DNA of 5,243 bases from JAQVEB01 sp028698105. GTDB lineage: Bacteria; Bacteroidota; Bacteroidia; Bacteroidales; Dysgonomonadaceae. The notes beneath the pieces were generated by a model. It saw nothing but the letters and a program-made list of their open reading frames with translations. It had not been told where the DNA came from and made no database searches. Every line of letters starts with the position of its first letter. The first letter of the stretch is position 1. Shown piece by piece: positions 1 to 5,243 of this stretch. Location: NCBI GenBank assembly GCA_964293155.1, contig CAXYYA010000086.1, positions 1 through 5,243 on the forward strand. Reading direction: 5' to 3'. The position numbers and the translations under genes are program-made.

Positions 1-1412
1 ACCATATCTGCAGTGTCTTTTTCTGCTTCATTAGCAAAGAACCATCCACGTTCATAAAAACCGGAAAGGCCTTCTATACGGTCGTATTTATCGCCTTTTC
101 CCCTTTTTGATGGAACAATAGGAATATAATATCCTCGTGTATCTCCTTCCGTATCGAAATCATTTGTAAATTCGTCCATCGCAAATAGCCCCTCAAACAT
201 GTATTGAATATTGGTTACTTTATCCAATCTTTCATCCTCGTACAGGTCATAAAGCCATTGCGCCGCGCCTGTTCTTGATGTTTGTCGGAACATTACATGT
301 AATAAGTGAATATGCCGTTTAGTTTTGCCAAGCATTACGAAAGATTTATGGCAAGCATCGTCTTTCCACGACAAATCTCCATATATCACAATGGCATCGT
401 ATTTATTGTATGGTAAAATTTTTGTCCATTGCCACCACTCATCTTTGAAAACCTTTCCTTCCGCTATGTGTGTGTTCATATACTCGCGCATAAAAGAGCG
501 ATAAGGCATTCCTTTGAACTTTTTGCGCCAATATTCGGCAGAGGTTTTCTCGGGCCAATTCGGCTCGAATGTGTTGATATCCTTTACAGCATCAACCCGA
601 AGCAAAAAGAAATTGTGTTCTTCGCCCTCGTCTTTTGCCTCTTTAATTTTTTGCTCAATGAATGTTTTGAGGCGGTTGGTTATGGAATTTTTATGAAAGT
701 TGTTATTTGCATATACAAAACGTTCCACTCCATCATCATCGGAGTCAAATGTACCCCAAACGTCCTCAGTAATAAAATCTACCGATTCGGTCATTAAATC
801 GTTGTTCTTGACGTGCCGTTTATTATCCACATCATCGACAGCGATGTAATCCGGTCGGTCTGCTATTTCACGTGCACCGCGTGGCGATTGCAGAAAACTG
901 AGCGACATGAACCGCACACCGTCGGAGGTTAAAAAATACCCTTCCGCCCAATCGCCCTGCTGAAACTTCTTGCCGTAATCGTTAATAATTCGATGGTTGA
1001 ACTGGAGGTTTGCCTGTATTCCTGATATGAGTGCTTTTGCTTTTTTGTCCGTTTCGCCAATTAGAAGCATGAAGCGTAAATCGCTTTTTGCGAGATACAA
1101 ATATAATGGTATTCCCAGATCAATATGTACTGACTTCCCCGATGAACGATACGCCTCAAAAAGAGCACGAATTTGTTTGTTATTTATTATTGCGTTGGCA
1201 ATTTTCTTATGGAACCATGCCGATTTTTTCTTGGCATAATTTGGAAAGTAATATTCAAACCATCGGATATAATCCTTTTCGAGATAGGCGATGCGTTTCA
1301 GTTTATCGGCATTTGTCTCGTTAATGTCGATAGACGTAGCGCGCGAAATACGAAGGCAGTGCTTATCGTAATCCGCGAGTAAACGTTGATATTTTGTGTT
1401 TGTAACCGACAT
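1..1412 (-). CDS. Phage terminase large subunit (TerL), 3' end beyond window
   Basis: This is the ATP-driven DNA-packaging motor and nuclease that cuts phage DNA and pumps it into the prohead through the portal. I reverse-translated an unbroken frame of 470 codons from ATG 1412-1410 to the window edge, with no stop. The ATPase domain shows a P-loop at residues 87-94 (AYRSSGKS, fitting [GA]xxxxGK[ST]), a conserved SPRGAR segment near 176-181, and a Walker B strand at 188-194 (DYIAVDD, D193/D194). The nuclease domain follows: VIYGDLS supplies the expected first acidic residue (D346), YMFEGLF a likely second (E407), and the GDKYDRIEGL stretch near 440-449 is typical of TerL nuclease domains. The third nuclease acid should lie off the left edge. 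The start overlaps the small-subunit stop (TAATG), implying translational coupling. There is no frameshift or internal stop. The family call is secure; the exact subfamily is not determined. Confidence 0.93.
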   Translation of the reverse strand, partial: MSVTNTKYQRLLADYDKHCLRISRATSIDINETNADKLKRIAYLEKDYIRWFEYYFPNYAKKKSAWFHKKIANAIINNKQIRALFEAYRSSGKSVHIDLGIPLYLYLAKSDLRFMLLIGETDKKAKALISGIQANLQFNHRIINDYGKKFQQGDWAEGYFLTSDGVRFMSLSFLQSPRGAREIADRPDYIAVDDVDNKRHVKNNDLMTESVDFITEDVWGTFDSDDDGVERFVYANNNFHKNSITNRLKTFIEQKIKEAKDEGEEHNFFLLRVDAVKDINTFEPNWPEKTSAEYWRKKFKGMPYRSFMREYMNTHIAEGKVFKDEWWQWTKILPYNKYDAIVIYGDLSWKDDACHKSFVMLGKTKRHIHLLHVMFRQTSRTGAAQWLYDLYEDERLDKVTNIQYMFEGLFAMDEFTNDFDTEGDTRGYYIPIVPSKRGKGDKYDRIEGLSGFYERGWFFANEAEKDTADM

Positions 1413-1927
1413 TATGTGGCTTCCTGACTAATTTTTTCCTGTAAAAACATCTTATGATATTTAGTGAACTCGTTTGCCGTTTTCGGATCAATACCCGCCA
1501 TATAGTAATCGAACTCTACAAAAGCATCACGAAACACCTCGATTGACAGCTTTTTACTCATATAATCGTACGCCTTCATGATCTTACTGATAGCATCGGC
1601 GTCAATTTCTTTTATTTCCTGCCCGTTTTCATCGAGTCGTTTTTCACCTTTGGCTATGCGGATAGCCGATTCCATCAGAATGCGTTTTAATTCCGTTGGG
1701 CCGAGATCAAATAGATTCTTTTTTTCGTCCCAATTGCCCTTATCGCGCCACTCGTACACGGTTTTGATATTACGGTCAAGCTCCGCGGCAATGGCTTCAG
1801 GCTTTAACCCTTTCTCTACATATAGCCACTCGGCATGATTTATCTCGGCGGGGGATGCTTGTCCTTTTCTTGTTTTTGCTGTTTTTTTTGAGACGCGGCA
1901 TGCCACGTCTCTACTGTTTTTTGCCAT
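1412..1927 (-). CDS. Probable terminase small subunit (HTH DNA-binding protein)
   Basis: A 171-residue protein expected to recognise the packaging site and hand DNA to the large subunit. Residues about 31-66 form a helix-turn-helix pattern (WLYVEKGLKPEAIAAELDRN followed by IKTVYEWRDKGNWDE), like the DNA-binding segment at the start of gpP-type terminases and of many small terminases. The rest is charged and helical, as expected for an oligomerisation region. The gene lies directly upstream of the large subunit and overlaps it at TAATG, which is the main support for the call. I chose ATG 1927-1925; an extension to 1948 is possible but would start on TTG. Residues 4-13 (NSRDVACRVS) are encoded by a palindromic repeat at 1890-1914, so this part of the N-terminus looks inserted and is probably not needed for folding. 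Alternative: another HTH phage regulator, less likely given the coupling to TerL. Confidence 0.75.
   Translation of the reverse strand: MAKNSRDVACRVSKKTAKTRKGQASPAEINHAEWLYVEKGLKPEAIAAELDRNIKTVYEWRDKGNWDEKKNLFDLGPTELKRILMESAIRIAKGEKRLDENGQEIKEIDADAISKIMKAYDYMSKKLSIEVFRDAFVEFDYYMAGIDPKTANEFTKYHKMFLQEKISQEAT
1890..1914. repeat. GAGACG-family palindrome, copy A (inside small terminase gene)
   Basis: Arms GAGACG / CGTCTC surround the self-complementary core GGCATGCC, followed by a TAC tail. Over 22 nt (1890-1911), 10 of 11 pairs match; the one mismatch (C1896 with A1905) becomes a G-U wobble in RNA from the minus strand, which is the strand this gene is read from. It matches copy B at 4822-4846 in 23 of 25 positions and has the same orientation on the plus strand. 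It encodes residues 4-13 of the small terminase. Confidence 0.85.
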
Positions 1928-1987
1928 TGAAAGTGAATTTTTATACAATATTACGGATTATTTCGCGCGTATAGGCATAGCGGTTAT

Positions 1988-2042
1988 AATGGTTTTATTA
2001 TTCGATAAAATGGCTTTATTAAAGAGTAAAACTACTTTATTC
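1988..2042. repeat. Three direct repeats spaced exactly 21 bp, candidate operator array
   Basis: The 13-mers AATGGTTTTATTA (1988-2000), AATGGCTTTATTA (2009-2021) and AACTACTTTATTC (2030-2042) begin 21 bp apart, that is two helical turns. Copies 1 and 2 agree at 12 of 13 positions and also share TAA at the end of the 21-bp unit; copy 3 keeps AA and CTTTATT. They lie between two divergent operons and end 6 bp before the TTG element of the plus-strand promoter. This is where sites for an activator, or a shared regulator of both operons, would be expected. The region is AT-rich, so part of the similarity may be compositional. Confidence 0.5.
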
Positions 2043-2048
2043 AGCGTA

Positions 2049-2078
2049 TTGTAATCTGAAATTATGATTCTAATTTTG
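2049..2078 (+). promoter_or_regulatory. Bacteroidota-type promoter for the morphogenesis operon
   Basis: TAATTTTG at 2071-2078 is a full match to the Bacteroidota -7 consensus TAnnTTTG, and TTG at 2049-2051 lies 19 nt upstream as a -33 element. This would start transcription near 2083-2085 and give a leader of about 75 nt before the protease ATG. The leader contains the hairpin at 2109-2127. I found no equally good match on the minus strand for the terminase operon. Confidence 0.6.
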
Positions 2079-2097
2079 TAATGCATATTTATTCAGA

Positions 2098-2130
2098 CTC
2101 TCCTCCCGCCCTCTCCATAAGAGAGGGGGC
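2098..2130 (+). repeat. CTCTCC-family hairpin repeat, copy 1 (5' leader of protease gene)
   Basis: Inverted arms CCCTCTC (2109-2115) and GAGAGGG (2121-2127) surround the 5-nt loop CATAA. A degenerate extra half-repeat (CTCTCCTCC) precedes it at 2098-2106, as in the other two copies. It ends 30 nt before the protease ATG and should fold in the operon's leader RNA. No T-run follows, so it is not an ordinary terminator. Confidence 0.8.
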
Positions 2131-2157
2131 CGAAAAGAGGAAAAAGATATTTCAATT

Positions 2158-3306
2158 ATGAAAATTCGGAAAATAGATAACAGTACTGCTGAAGTGAAGC
2201 TATACGGTGATATTAACTCGTGGTTTCAAAACGGTGACGAATTCACTCAGATGCTTGAGGATGTAGAAGCAGCCGGATTTAAGCATTTGGTGATTCGTGA
2301 GCATTGTTTCGGAGGCTCTGTGTTTGAGGGCAATGTTATGTATAACGCTCTTCTGCGAAGCAAACTCGACATAAAAATAGTGATCGACGGTGTTGCGGCA
2401 TCTATGGGGTGTTTTATCCTGCCAGCGTTGGAAAATGTAGAGATAAGCGAAAACGCTTTCGGAATGGTTCATCGTCCACGATCAAACTACGGTGGCAACG
2501 CAGATGACCACAGGAATGAGGCAAAGCTGCTGGACTCGCTGGAGGCTAATTTCGTGAAACGCATATCGGAAAGATCGGGATTATCTCAGGTTGATGTACG
2601 CAAAAAGTGGCTTGATGGCGGAGATCATTGGCTGGATGCTAACGAAATGGTGCAATATGGGTTTGCCACAAAGGTCATACCCGCTACCGCAAAGAACATA
2701 AAAGAACTGGACAAAGAGATCGTAGCTAAAATGGGTGTTGAGAATGTTTTCAACCGATTTACTGCATACCTCTCCCCTAACCCCTCTCCACAAGAGAGGG
2801 GAAATGGAAATCCCCTAAATATTAATAAAAACAAAAAGCAAATGGACAAAAGTGCACTTATTGCCGCATTCGCGCTGCAAGGCGTAACGGCTGAGAGCTC
2901 CGACGCGGATGTGTTGGCGGCTCTGAAAAAAGCGTTTTCCGAAATGGAAAACAAAATAACCAAGCTTGAGCAGGATGCACAAGCAAAAACGGAAAGTGAA
3001 ATTGAAGCGATTTTAAAGTCGGTACCGGAAGGCTCGTTCTCGGATGAAGAGCGCAAAGAACTGAAAGAAATCGGACAAAAAGCGGGTGTGAACGCTTTGC
3101 GTATCGCACTTAAAAAACAATCGGTGCAAACGCCGGATATTACTTCATTAATCAAGTCGGAAGCCAAAGGCGATGCGGCTATGGCGGGAAAAGATTGGGA
3201 GTGGTACCAAAAGAACGATCCGGAGGGATTGGAGAAAATGGCGGAAACAAATCCCGAAGCATTTAAGAAGCTGTACAAAGCCGAATACGGCGTTGATCCG
3301 GCGTAA
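2158..3306 (+). CDS. ClpP-like prohead protease fused to a scaffold-like domain
   Basis: A 382-residue protein with two parts. Residues 1 to about 180 are a ClpP-fold (S14-type) serine protease: the oxyanion-loop region is HCFGGSVFEG (49-58, where ClpP usually has NSPGGSV), the nucleophile lies in VAASMG (S82) and the catalytic histidine in MVHRP (H105). The segment WLDGGDHWLDANEMVQYGFA (151-170) corresponds to the ClpP region carrying the catalytic Asp and the EA-x-x-x-G motif; D153 or D156 is the candidate acid. Residues 229-382 are charged and helical, with coiled-coil potential near 250-275 (MENKITKLEQDAQAK) and an aromatic-rich C-terminus (KDWEWYQKNDPEG), as expected for an assembly scaffold. 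Known phages, such as lambda C/Nu3 and P2 gpO, also combine protease and scaffold. The linker, about residues 204-221 (SPNPSPQERG), is encoded by a palindromic repeat. ATG 2158 lacks a Shine-Dalgarno motif. The capsid gene follows 32 nt downstream. Confidence 0.9.
   Translation: MKIRKIDNSTAEVKLYGDINSWFQNGDEFTQMLEDVEAAGFKHLVIREHCFGGSVFEGNVMYNALLRSKLDIKIVIDGVAASMGCFILPALENVEISENAFGMVHRPRSNYGGNADDHRNEAKLLDSLEANFVKRISERSGLSQVDVRKKWLDGGDHWLDANEMVQYGFATKVIPATAKNIKELDKEIVAKMGVENVFNRFTAYLSPNPSPQERGNGNPLNINKNKKQMDKSALIAAFALQGVTAESSDADVLAALKKAFSEMENKITKLEQDAQAKTESEIEAILKSVPEGSFSDEERKELKEIGQKAGVNALRIALKKQSVQTPDITSLIKSEAKGDAAMAGKDWEWYQKNDPEGLEKMAETNPEAFKKLYKAEYGVDPA
2770..2803 (+). repeat. CTCTCC-family hairpin repeat, copy 2 (inside protease/scaffold frame)
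   Basis: Perfect 8-bp arms CCCCTCTC (2781-2788) and GAGAGGGG (2794-2801) around the loop CACAA, preceded by the half-repeat CTCTCCCCTAA at 2770-2780. It is translated as LSPNPSPQERG in the linker between protease and scaffold domains. It ends 40 nt before an in-frame ATG at 2842. The encoded peptide resembles the repeat-derived 'PNPSP' strings I recall from unrelated bacterial proteins; I have not checked this. Confidence 0.85.
2842..3306 (+). other. Possible nested in-frame start giving a separate scaffold protein
   Basis: ATG 2842 is codon 229 of the protease gene and would give a 154-residue protein holding only the scaffold-like domain. The 27 nt before it are extremely A/T-rich and look like the leaders of the other starts here (compare the A-rich stretch before 4480), not like the surrounding coding sequence. 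A repeat that is otherwise in leaders or intergenic DNA sits 40 nt upstream. Phage lambda makes its scaffold Nu3 from such a nested start in the protease gene C. Whether this start is used cannot be told from sequence. Confidence 0.35.
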
Positions 3307-3311
3307 ATTGA

Positions 3312-3328
3312 ATTACTAATTACTAATT
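3312..3328. repeat. Short ATTACTA tandem repeat between protease and capsid genes
   Basis: ATTACTA is repeated twice, with a partial third copy (ATT), in the 32-nt gap between the protease/scaffold stop and the capsid ATG at 3339. There is no hairpin of the CTCTCC type here, unlike the other gaps in this operon. It may simply be a low-complexity A/T-rich leader. Confidence 0.6.
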
Positions 3329-3338
3329 GTTACATAAA

Positions 3339-4400
3339 ATGAAGACAAAATTTATTCTTAGTGTGTTATTTTCGCTGGTTTTCAGCGTGTTTTTAGGGAG
3401 TGGGTTGGCCGCGGCTACCGGGCTTCCTGCCATACCGGTTATCGGAGTTCTGAGCGTAGCTTCGTTTATTCCTATGCCAAACGGTGTGTTGTCTGCAACC
3501 GTTTATCGTGAAGTGTGGACAAAAGAGATTGTCAGGGCCGCAGATGAGTATATTAAGGATACTTTCCTTGACGGAATTCTCGACTTATCGCGCTATGTAA
3601 CCGGAGATGACGAAGCGCAAGTTATTCACAATTCTTATTTTGGTGTTGCCCCAGATGTTTTGATTAACAATAATACTTATCCGATCCCTATTCAGGAATT
3701 GAACGGCGAAGATGCGCCTATTACCTTGGATAAATATCAGACGAAAGCAACTCCCATTACCGATGATGAGTTGTATGCGCTCGCTTACGATAAAATGGGT
3801 ATTGTGAAAAAGGTTCACGGCGAAGCTATCGCTAAAAACAGGTTGATGAAATCTATTCACGCATTCGGGCCTGCCGGTGACACGACAAAAACTCCCGTAA
3901 TTTTAACTACAGGAGCCGCCACTCCCGATGGAACGCGTAAACGTTTAAAATGGGAAGATGTTGTTACGCTTCGTGAAAAATATGCAGACGCCGGAATCGC
4001 CGTTGACGGAATGCGCCTCGTGCTTTGCCCGGCCCATGTGAATGACCTTATTCTTGAAGATAAGGACTTGTTTAAAGTGCTCACTAATTTTAAATCCGGT
4101 GTTGTAAATGACCAGCTTGGGTTTGAAATACGCAGTTACTTTGGTAATCCTTATTACAATGCTACTACTAAGGCTAAAATTGCATTTGGAGCAATTCCCG
4201 CCGCTACCGACCGGATGGCATCGGTTGTGTTTACACCCGATTTGGCTCGCAAAGCATCCGGTTTGACCAAGATGTACTTTAGCGAATCTAAAAGCGACCC
4301 GCAGAATCAACGCAACCTTGTGAACTTCCGCAACTATTTTATCGCATTGCCGATCATCAATGAAAGCATTGGCGCGATTGTGAGTGCTCCGGGAGCATAA
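3339..4400 (+). CDS. Major capsid protein with signal-peptide-like N-terminus
   Basis: A 353-residue protein, probably the main shell subunit. Support comes from its position straight after the protease/scaffold, a length typical of capsid proteins, and capsid-like segments: VYREVWTKEIVRAADEYIKD (55-74), a middle part with NNNTYPIPIQELNGEDAPI and TKATPITDDELYALAYDKM, and a C-terminal FRNYFIALPIINESIGAI strand region. The first 27 residues look like a Sec signal peptide: Lys at 2 and 4, a hydrophobic core (FILSVLFSLVFSVFLG), then small residues LAAATG. A second hydrophobic stretch runs to about residue 46. In a capsid protein this is odd; it could be a maturation-cleaved segment or a membrane anchor during assembly. 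I chose ATG 3339, since the upstream alternative at 3327 is TTG. No Shine-Dalgarno motif is seen. I am confident of the capsid role from context, less so of the fold subfamily. Confidence 0.87.
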   Translation: MKTKFILSVLFSLVFSVFLGSGLAAATGLPAIPVIGVLSVASFIPMPNGVLSATVYREVWTKEIVRAADEYIKDTFLDGILDLSRYVTGDDEAQVIHNSYFGVAPDVLINNNTYPIPIQELNGEDAPITLDKYQTKATPITDDELYALAYDKMGIVKKVHGEAIAKNRLMKSIHAFGPAGDTTKTPVILTTGAATPDGTRKRLKWEDVVTLREKYADAGIAVDGMRLVLCPAHVNDLILEDKDLFKVLTNFKSGVVNDQLGFEIRSYFGNPYYNATTKAKIAFGAIPAATDRMASVVFTPDLARKASGLTKMYFSESKSDPQNQRNLVNFRNYFIALPIINESIGAIVSAPGA

Positions 4401-4404
4401 GAAC

Positions 4405-4439
4405 GCCCCTCTCTAAATCTCTCCCCACAAGGGAGAGAC
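4405..4439 (+). repeat. CTCTCC-family hairpin repeat, copy 3 (after capsid gene)
   Basis: 8-bp arms TCTCTCCC (4418-4425) and GGGAGAGA (4431-4438) around the loop CACAA, preceded by a half-repeat CCCCTCTCTAAA (4406-4417). The loop is the same as in copy 2, while the stem sequence is shifted relative to copies 1 and 2 yet still pairs fully. It lies just after the capsid stop and ends 41 nt before the next ATG. No clear T-tract follows. Confidence 0.8.
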
Positions 4440-4479
4440 TTTGGAGTGGAATTTATTAACGTATAAAATAGTAAATAAA

Positions 4480-4863
4480 ATGGGAACATTGAAAATAACG
4501 AGTGAAACCAAGAAGCGCGCTGAAGAGGTTGCCGCTAAAAACGGGCTTAGCGTGATTTATGTGAACGAAAAAGGCGAATTTTTCAGCAATGAAAATTTTG
4601 CGTCACTGAGCGTAAAAGGTAACAAAGAGAAATATGCCAAAATTGAGGTCGTTGCCGTAGTGAAAGAAACCGGAAACGGCACGACTGAATTAGGTACGGT
4701 TGCCGAAGTTGTTGCCGCCATTGAAGTCGCCGAAACCGTGGAATCGGTTGAAACAATTGTAAAGGCCGAAACCGAGGGCAAAAACAGAAAAACGGTTCTT
4801 GAAGCCTCTAAAAAGAAACTTGAGACGCTGCATGCAACGTCTCTACAAAAAACTGACGAATAA
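4480..4863 (+). CDS. Small phage protein of unknown function between capsid and sheath
   Basis: A 127-residue acidic/lysine-rich protein that I do not recognise. The N-terminal half (KKRAEEVAAKNGLSVIYVNE followed by KGEFFSNENFASLSV) looks like a small mixed alpha/beta unit. The middle, about residues 50-95, is rich in Val, Ala and Glu. A motif near 95-107 (KAETEGKNRKTVL) leads into a terminal helix. Its place between the capsid and tail genes would suit a head-decoration, head-completion or assembly role, but this is inference from position only. I chose ATG 4480, preceded by an A-rich leader; the frame extends to 4441 only through a TTG start within the end of the repeat region. The last residues (about 114-122, ETLHATSLQ) are encoded by a palindromic repeat. 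The stop overlaps the next gene (TAATG), suggesting translational coupling. Confidence 0.72.
   Translation: MGTLKITSETKKRAEEVAAKNGLSVIYVNEKGEFFSNENFASLSVKGNKEKYAKIEVVAVVKETGNGTTELGTVAEVVAAIEVAETVESVETIVKAETEGKNRKTVLEASKKKLETLHATSLQKTDE
4822..4846. repeat. GAGACG-family palindrome, copy B (3' end of small ORF)
   Basis: Arms GAGACG / CGTCTC around the core TGCATGCA, with the tail TAC. Ten of 11 pairs match, with the same C/A mismatch as copy A (C4828 with A4837). It differs from copy A only at the 8th and 15th positions, which pair with each other (G/C in A, T/A in B). It ends 19 nt before the sheath ATG, so a hairpin here would sit just ahead of the coupled start. Confidence 0.85.
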
Positions 4864-5243
4864 TGAGTTTGCGCGGAGTTGTTATAAACGAAGGTAAGAT
4901 CGGTGCGAACGTAATCGGTGACGGGCGTGAATTTGGTTTGATCGCGAACGGCGTAGCCGTAGCCGAAAAAGTTGCGCTTGGATCGGTGTACACGTTACGC
5001 AGGGTGTCCGATGCCGAGGCCATCGGGTTGGATGCTGCGTATGACACGACAAACAATGTGCGTGTGTTCCGGCACATCTCAGAGTTTTATCGTCGTGCCG
5101 GCGAAGGTCAACGATTGCACGTGATGATCGTGGATCAGGTGAAAAAACCTGCTGATATGGTTGCCGCTGCAAAGATACTTGCCGGTGAATCGGGCGGAAA
5201 AATAAGGCACATGGGCTACGCCTATAATCCCGGAGGGGGGTAT
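4863..5243 (+). CDS. Probable contractile tail sheath protein (DUF2586-like), 5' part
   Basis: The first 127 residues of a frame that is open to the right edge. It begins MSLRGVVINEGKIGANVIGD, a glycine-rich N-terminal strand region, followed by a segment with YTLRRVSDAEAIGLDAAYD, then VFRHISEFYRRAGEGQRLHV and a strand MIVDQ. Sheath-type proteins typically show this order: a short extended N-terminus, a 'which-index' segment naming the unit, then a helix before a strand of the form LhVm.V. I associate it with the DUF2586 family found next to capsid genes in Bacteroidota phages, from memory and without a search. If right, the phage has a contractile (myovirus-type) tail. The start overlaps the upstream stop (TAATG), so translation is probably coupled. 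Alternative: another tail or head-tail connector protein. Confidence 0.62.
   Translation, partial: MSLRGVVINEGKIGANVIGDGREFGLIANGVAVAEKVALGSVYTLRRVSDAEAIGLDAAYDTTNNVRVFRHISEFYRRAGEGQRLHVMIVDQVKKPADMVAAAKILAGESGGKIRHMGYAYNPGGGY

Noticed and set aside
429..797. Plus-strand open frame of 122 codons
   Set aside because: It lies fully inside the minus-strand large terminase, whose frame shows ATPase and nuclease motifs; this protein is Phe/Cys-rich and has no recognisable features.
1890..1920. Plus-strand intrinsic terminator made of the GAGACG palindrome and the following T-run
   Set aside because: The T-run begins several bases after the stem and no plus-strand transcript is expected to end there; copy B is followed by A residues instead.
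1928..1948. N-terminal extension of the small terminase
   Set aside because: It would start on TTG at 1948; ATG 1927 is the simpler start and the added residues show no conserved pattern.
1928..2100. Minus-strand promoter for the terminase operon
   Set aside because: The nearest -7-like strings (such as TAATATTG on the minus strand over 1946-1953) have a mismatch and no TTG at the proper distance, so I do not assign one.
2625..3278. Minus-strand open frame of 217 codons
   Set aside because: It is the antisense shadow of the protease/scaffold gene; its Ser/Phe-rich composition mirrors Lys/Glu-rich codons on the real strand.
3327..3338. N-terminal extension of the capsid protein
   Set aside because: It needs a TTG start within the ATTACTA repeat tail; ATG 3339 also gives a cleaner signal-like N-terminus.
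4418..4445. Intrinsic terminator after the capsid gene
   Set aside because: The hairpin is followed only by CTTTGG, not by a T-tract, and the operon continues with coupled genes; the sister hairpins also lack T-runs.
4441..4479. N-terminal extension of the small ORF
   Set aside because: It would start on TTG right after the hairpin repeat; ATG 4480 has the A-rich leader seen at other starts.

Overview
The window is a piece of a tailed-phage (Caudoviricetes) structural region, most likely an integrated prophage in a Bacteroidota host. The host assignment rests on three things: AT-rich leaders without Shine-Dalgarno motifs in front of every ATG on the plus strand; a promoter with the Bacteroidota-type -7 element TAATTTTG and a TTG 19 nt upstream; and the general look of the proteins. 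No integrase, attachment site or host gene is visible, so 'prophage' is inferred, mainly from the chromosomal-type palindromic repeats scattered through the genes.

Layout. The left 1.93 kb is a minus-strand packaging operon: a small terminase subunit (1927-1412) overlaps by a TAATG junction a large terminase subunit (1412 to beyond position 1, C-terminus off the window). A 230-bp divergent control region (1928-2157) holds three 21-bp-spaced direct repeats and a plus-strand promoter. The plus-strand morphogenesis operon then reads: ClpP-like prohead protease fused to a scaffold-like domain (2158-3306), major capsid protein (3339-4400), a small unrecognised protein (4480-4863), and, through a second TAATG overlap, the start of a probable DUF2586-type contractile tail sheath (4863 to the right edge).

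The genes make sense together: protease and scaffold shape and mature the prohead built from the capsid protein, the terminase pair packages DNA into it, and the sheath points to a contractile tail. The divergent arrangement of terminase against protease/scaffold and capsid recalls phage P2 (P-Q versus O-N). No portal gene lies in the window; by analogy it should lie left of position 1.

The most unusual signal is five short palindromes of two families. Three CTCTCC-type hairpins with a CA(C/T)AA loop each sit 30-41 nt upstream of an ATG, one of them inside the protease/scaffold reading frame. Two GAGACG-type palindromes lie inside coding sequence near the end of a protein; they differ at only two positions, and those two positions pair with each other. 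A second oddity is a signal-peptide-like hydrophobic N-terminus on the major capsid protein.
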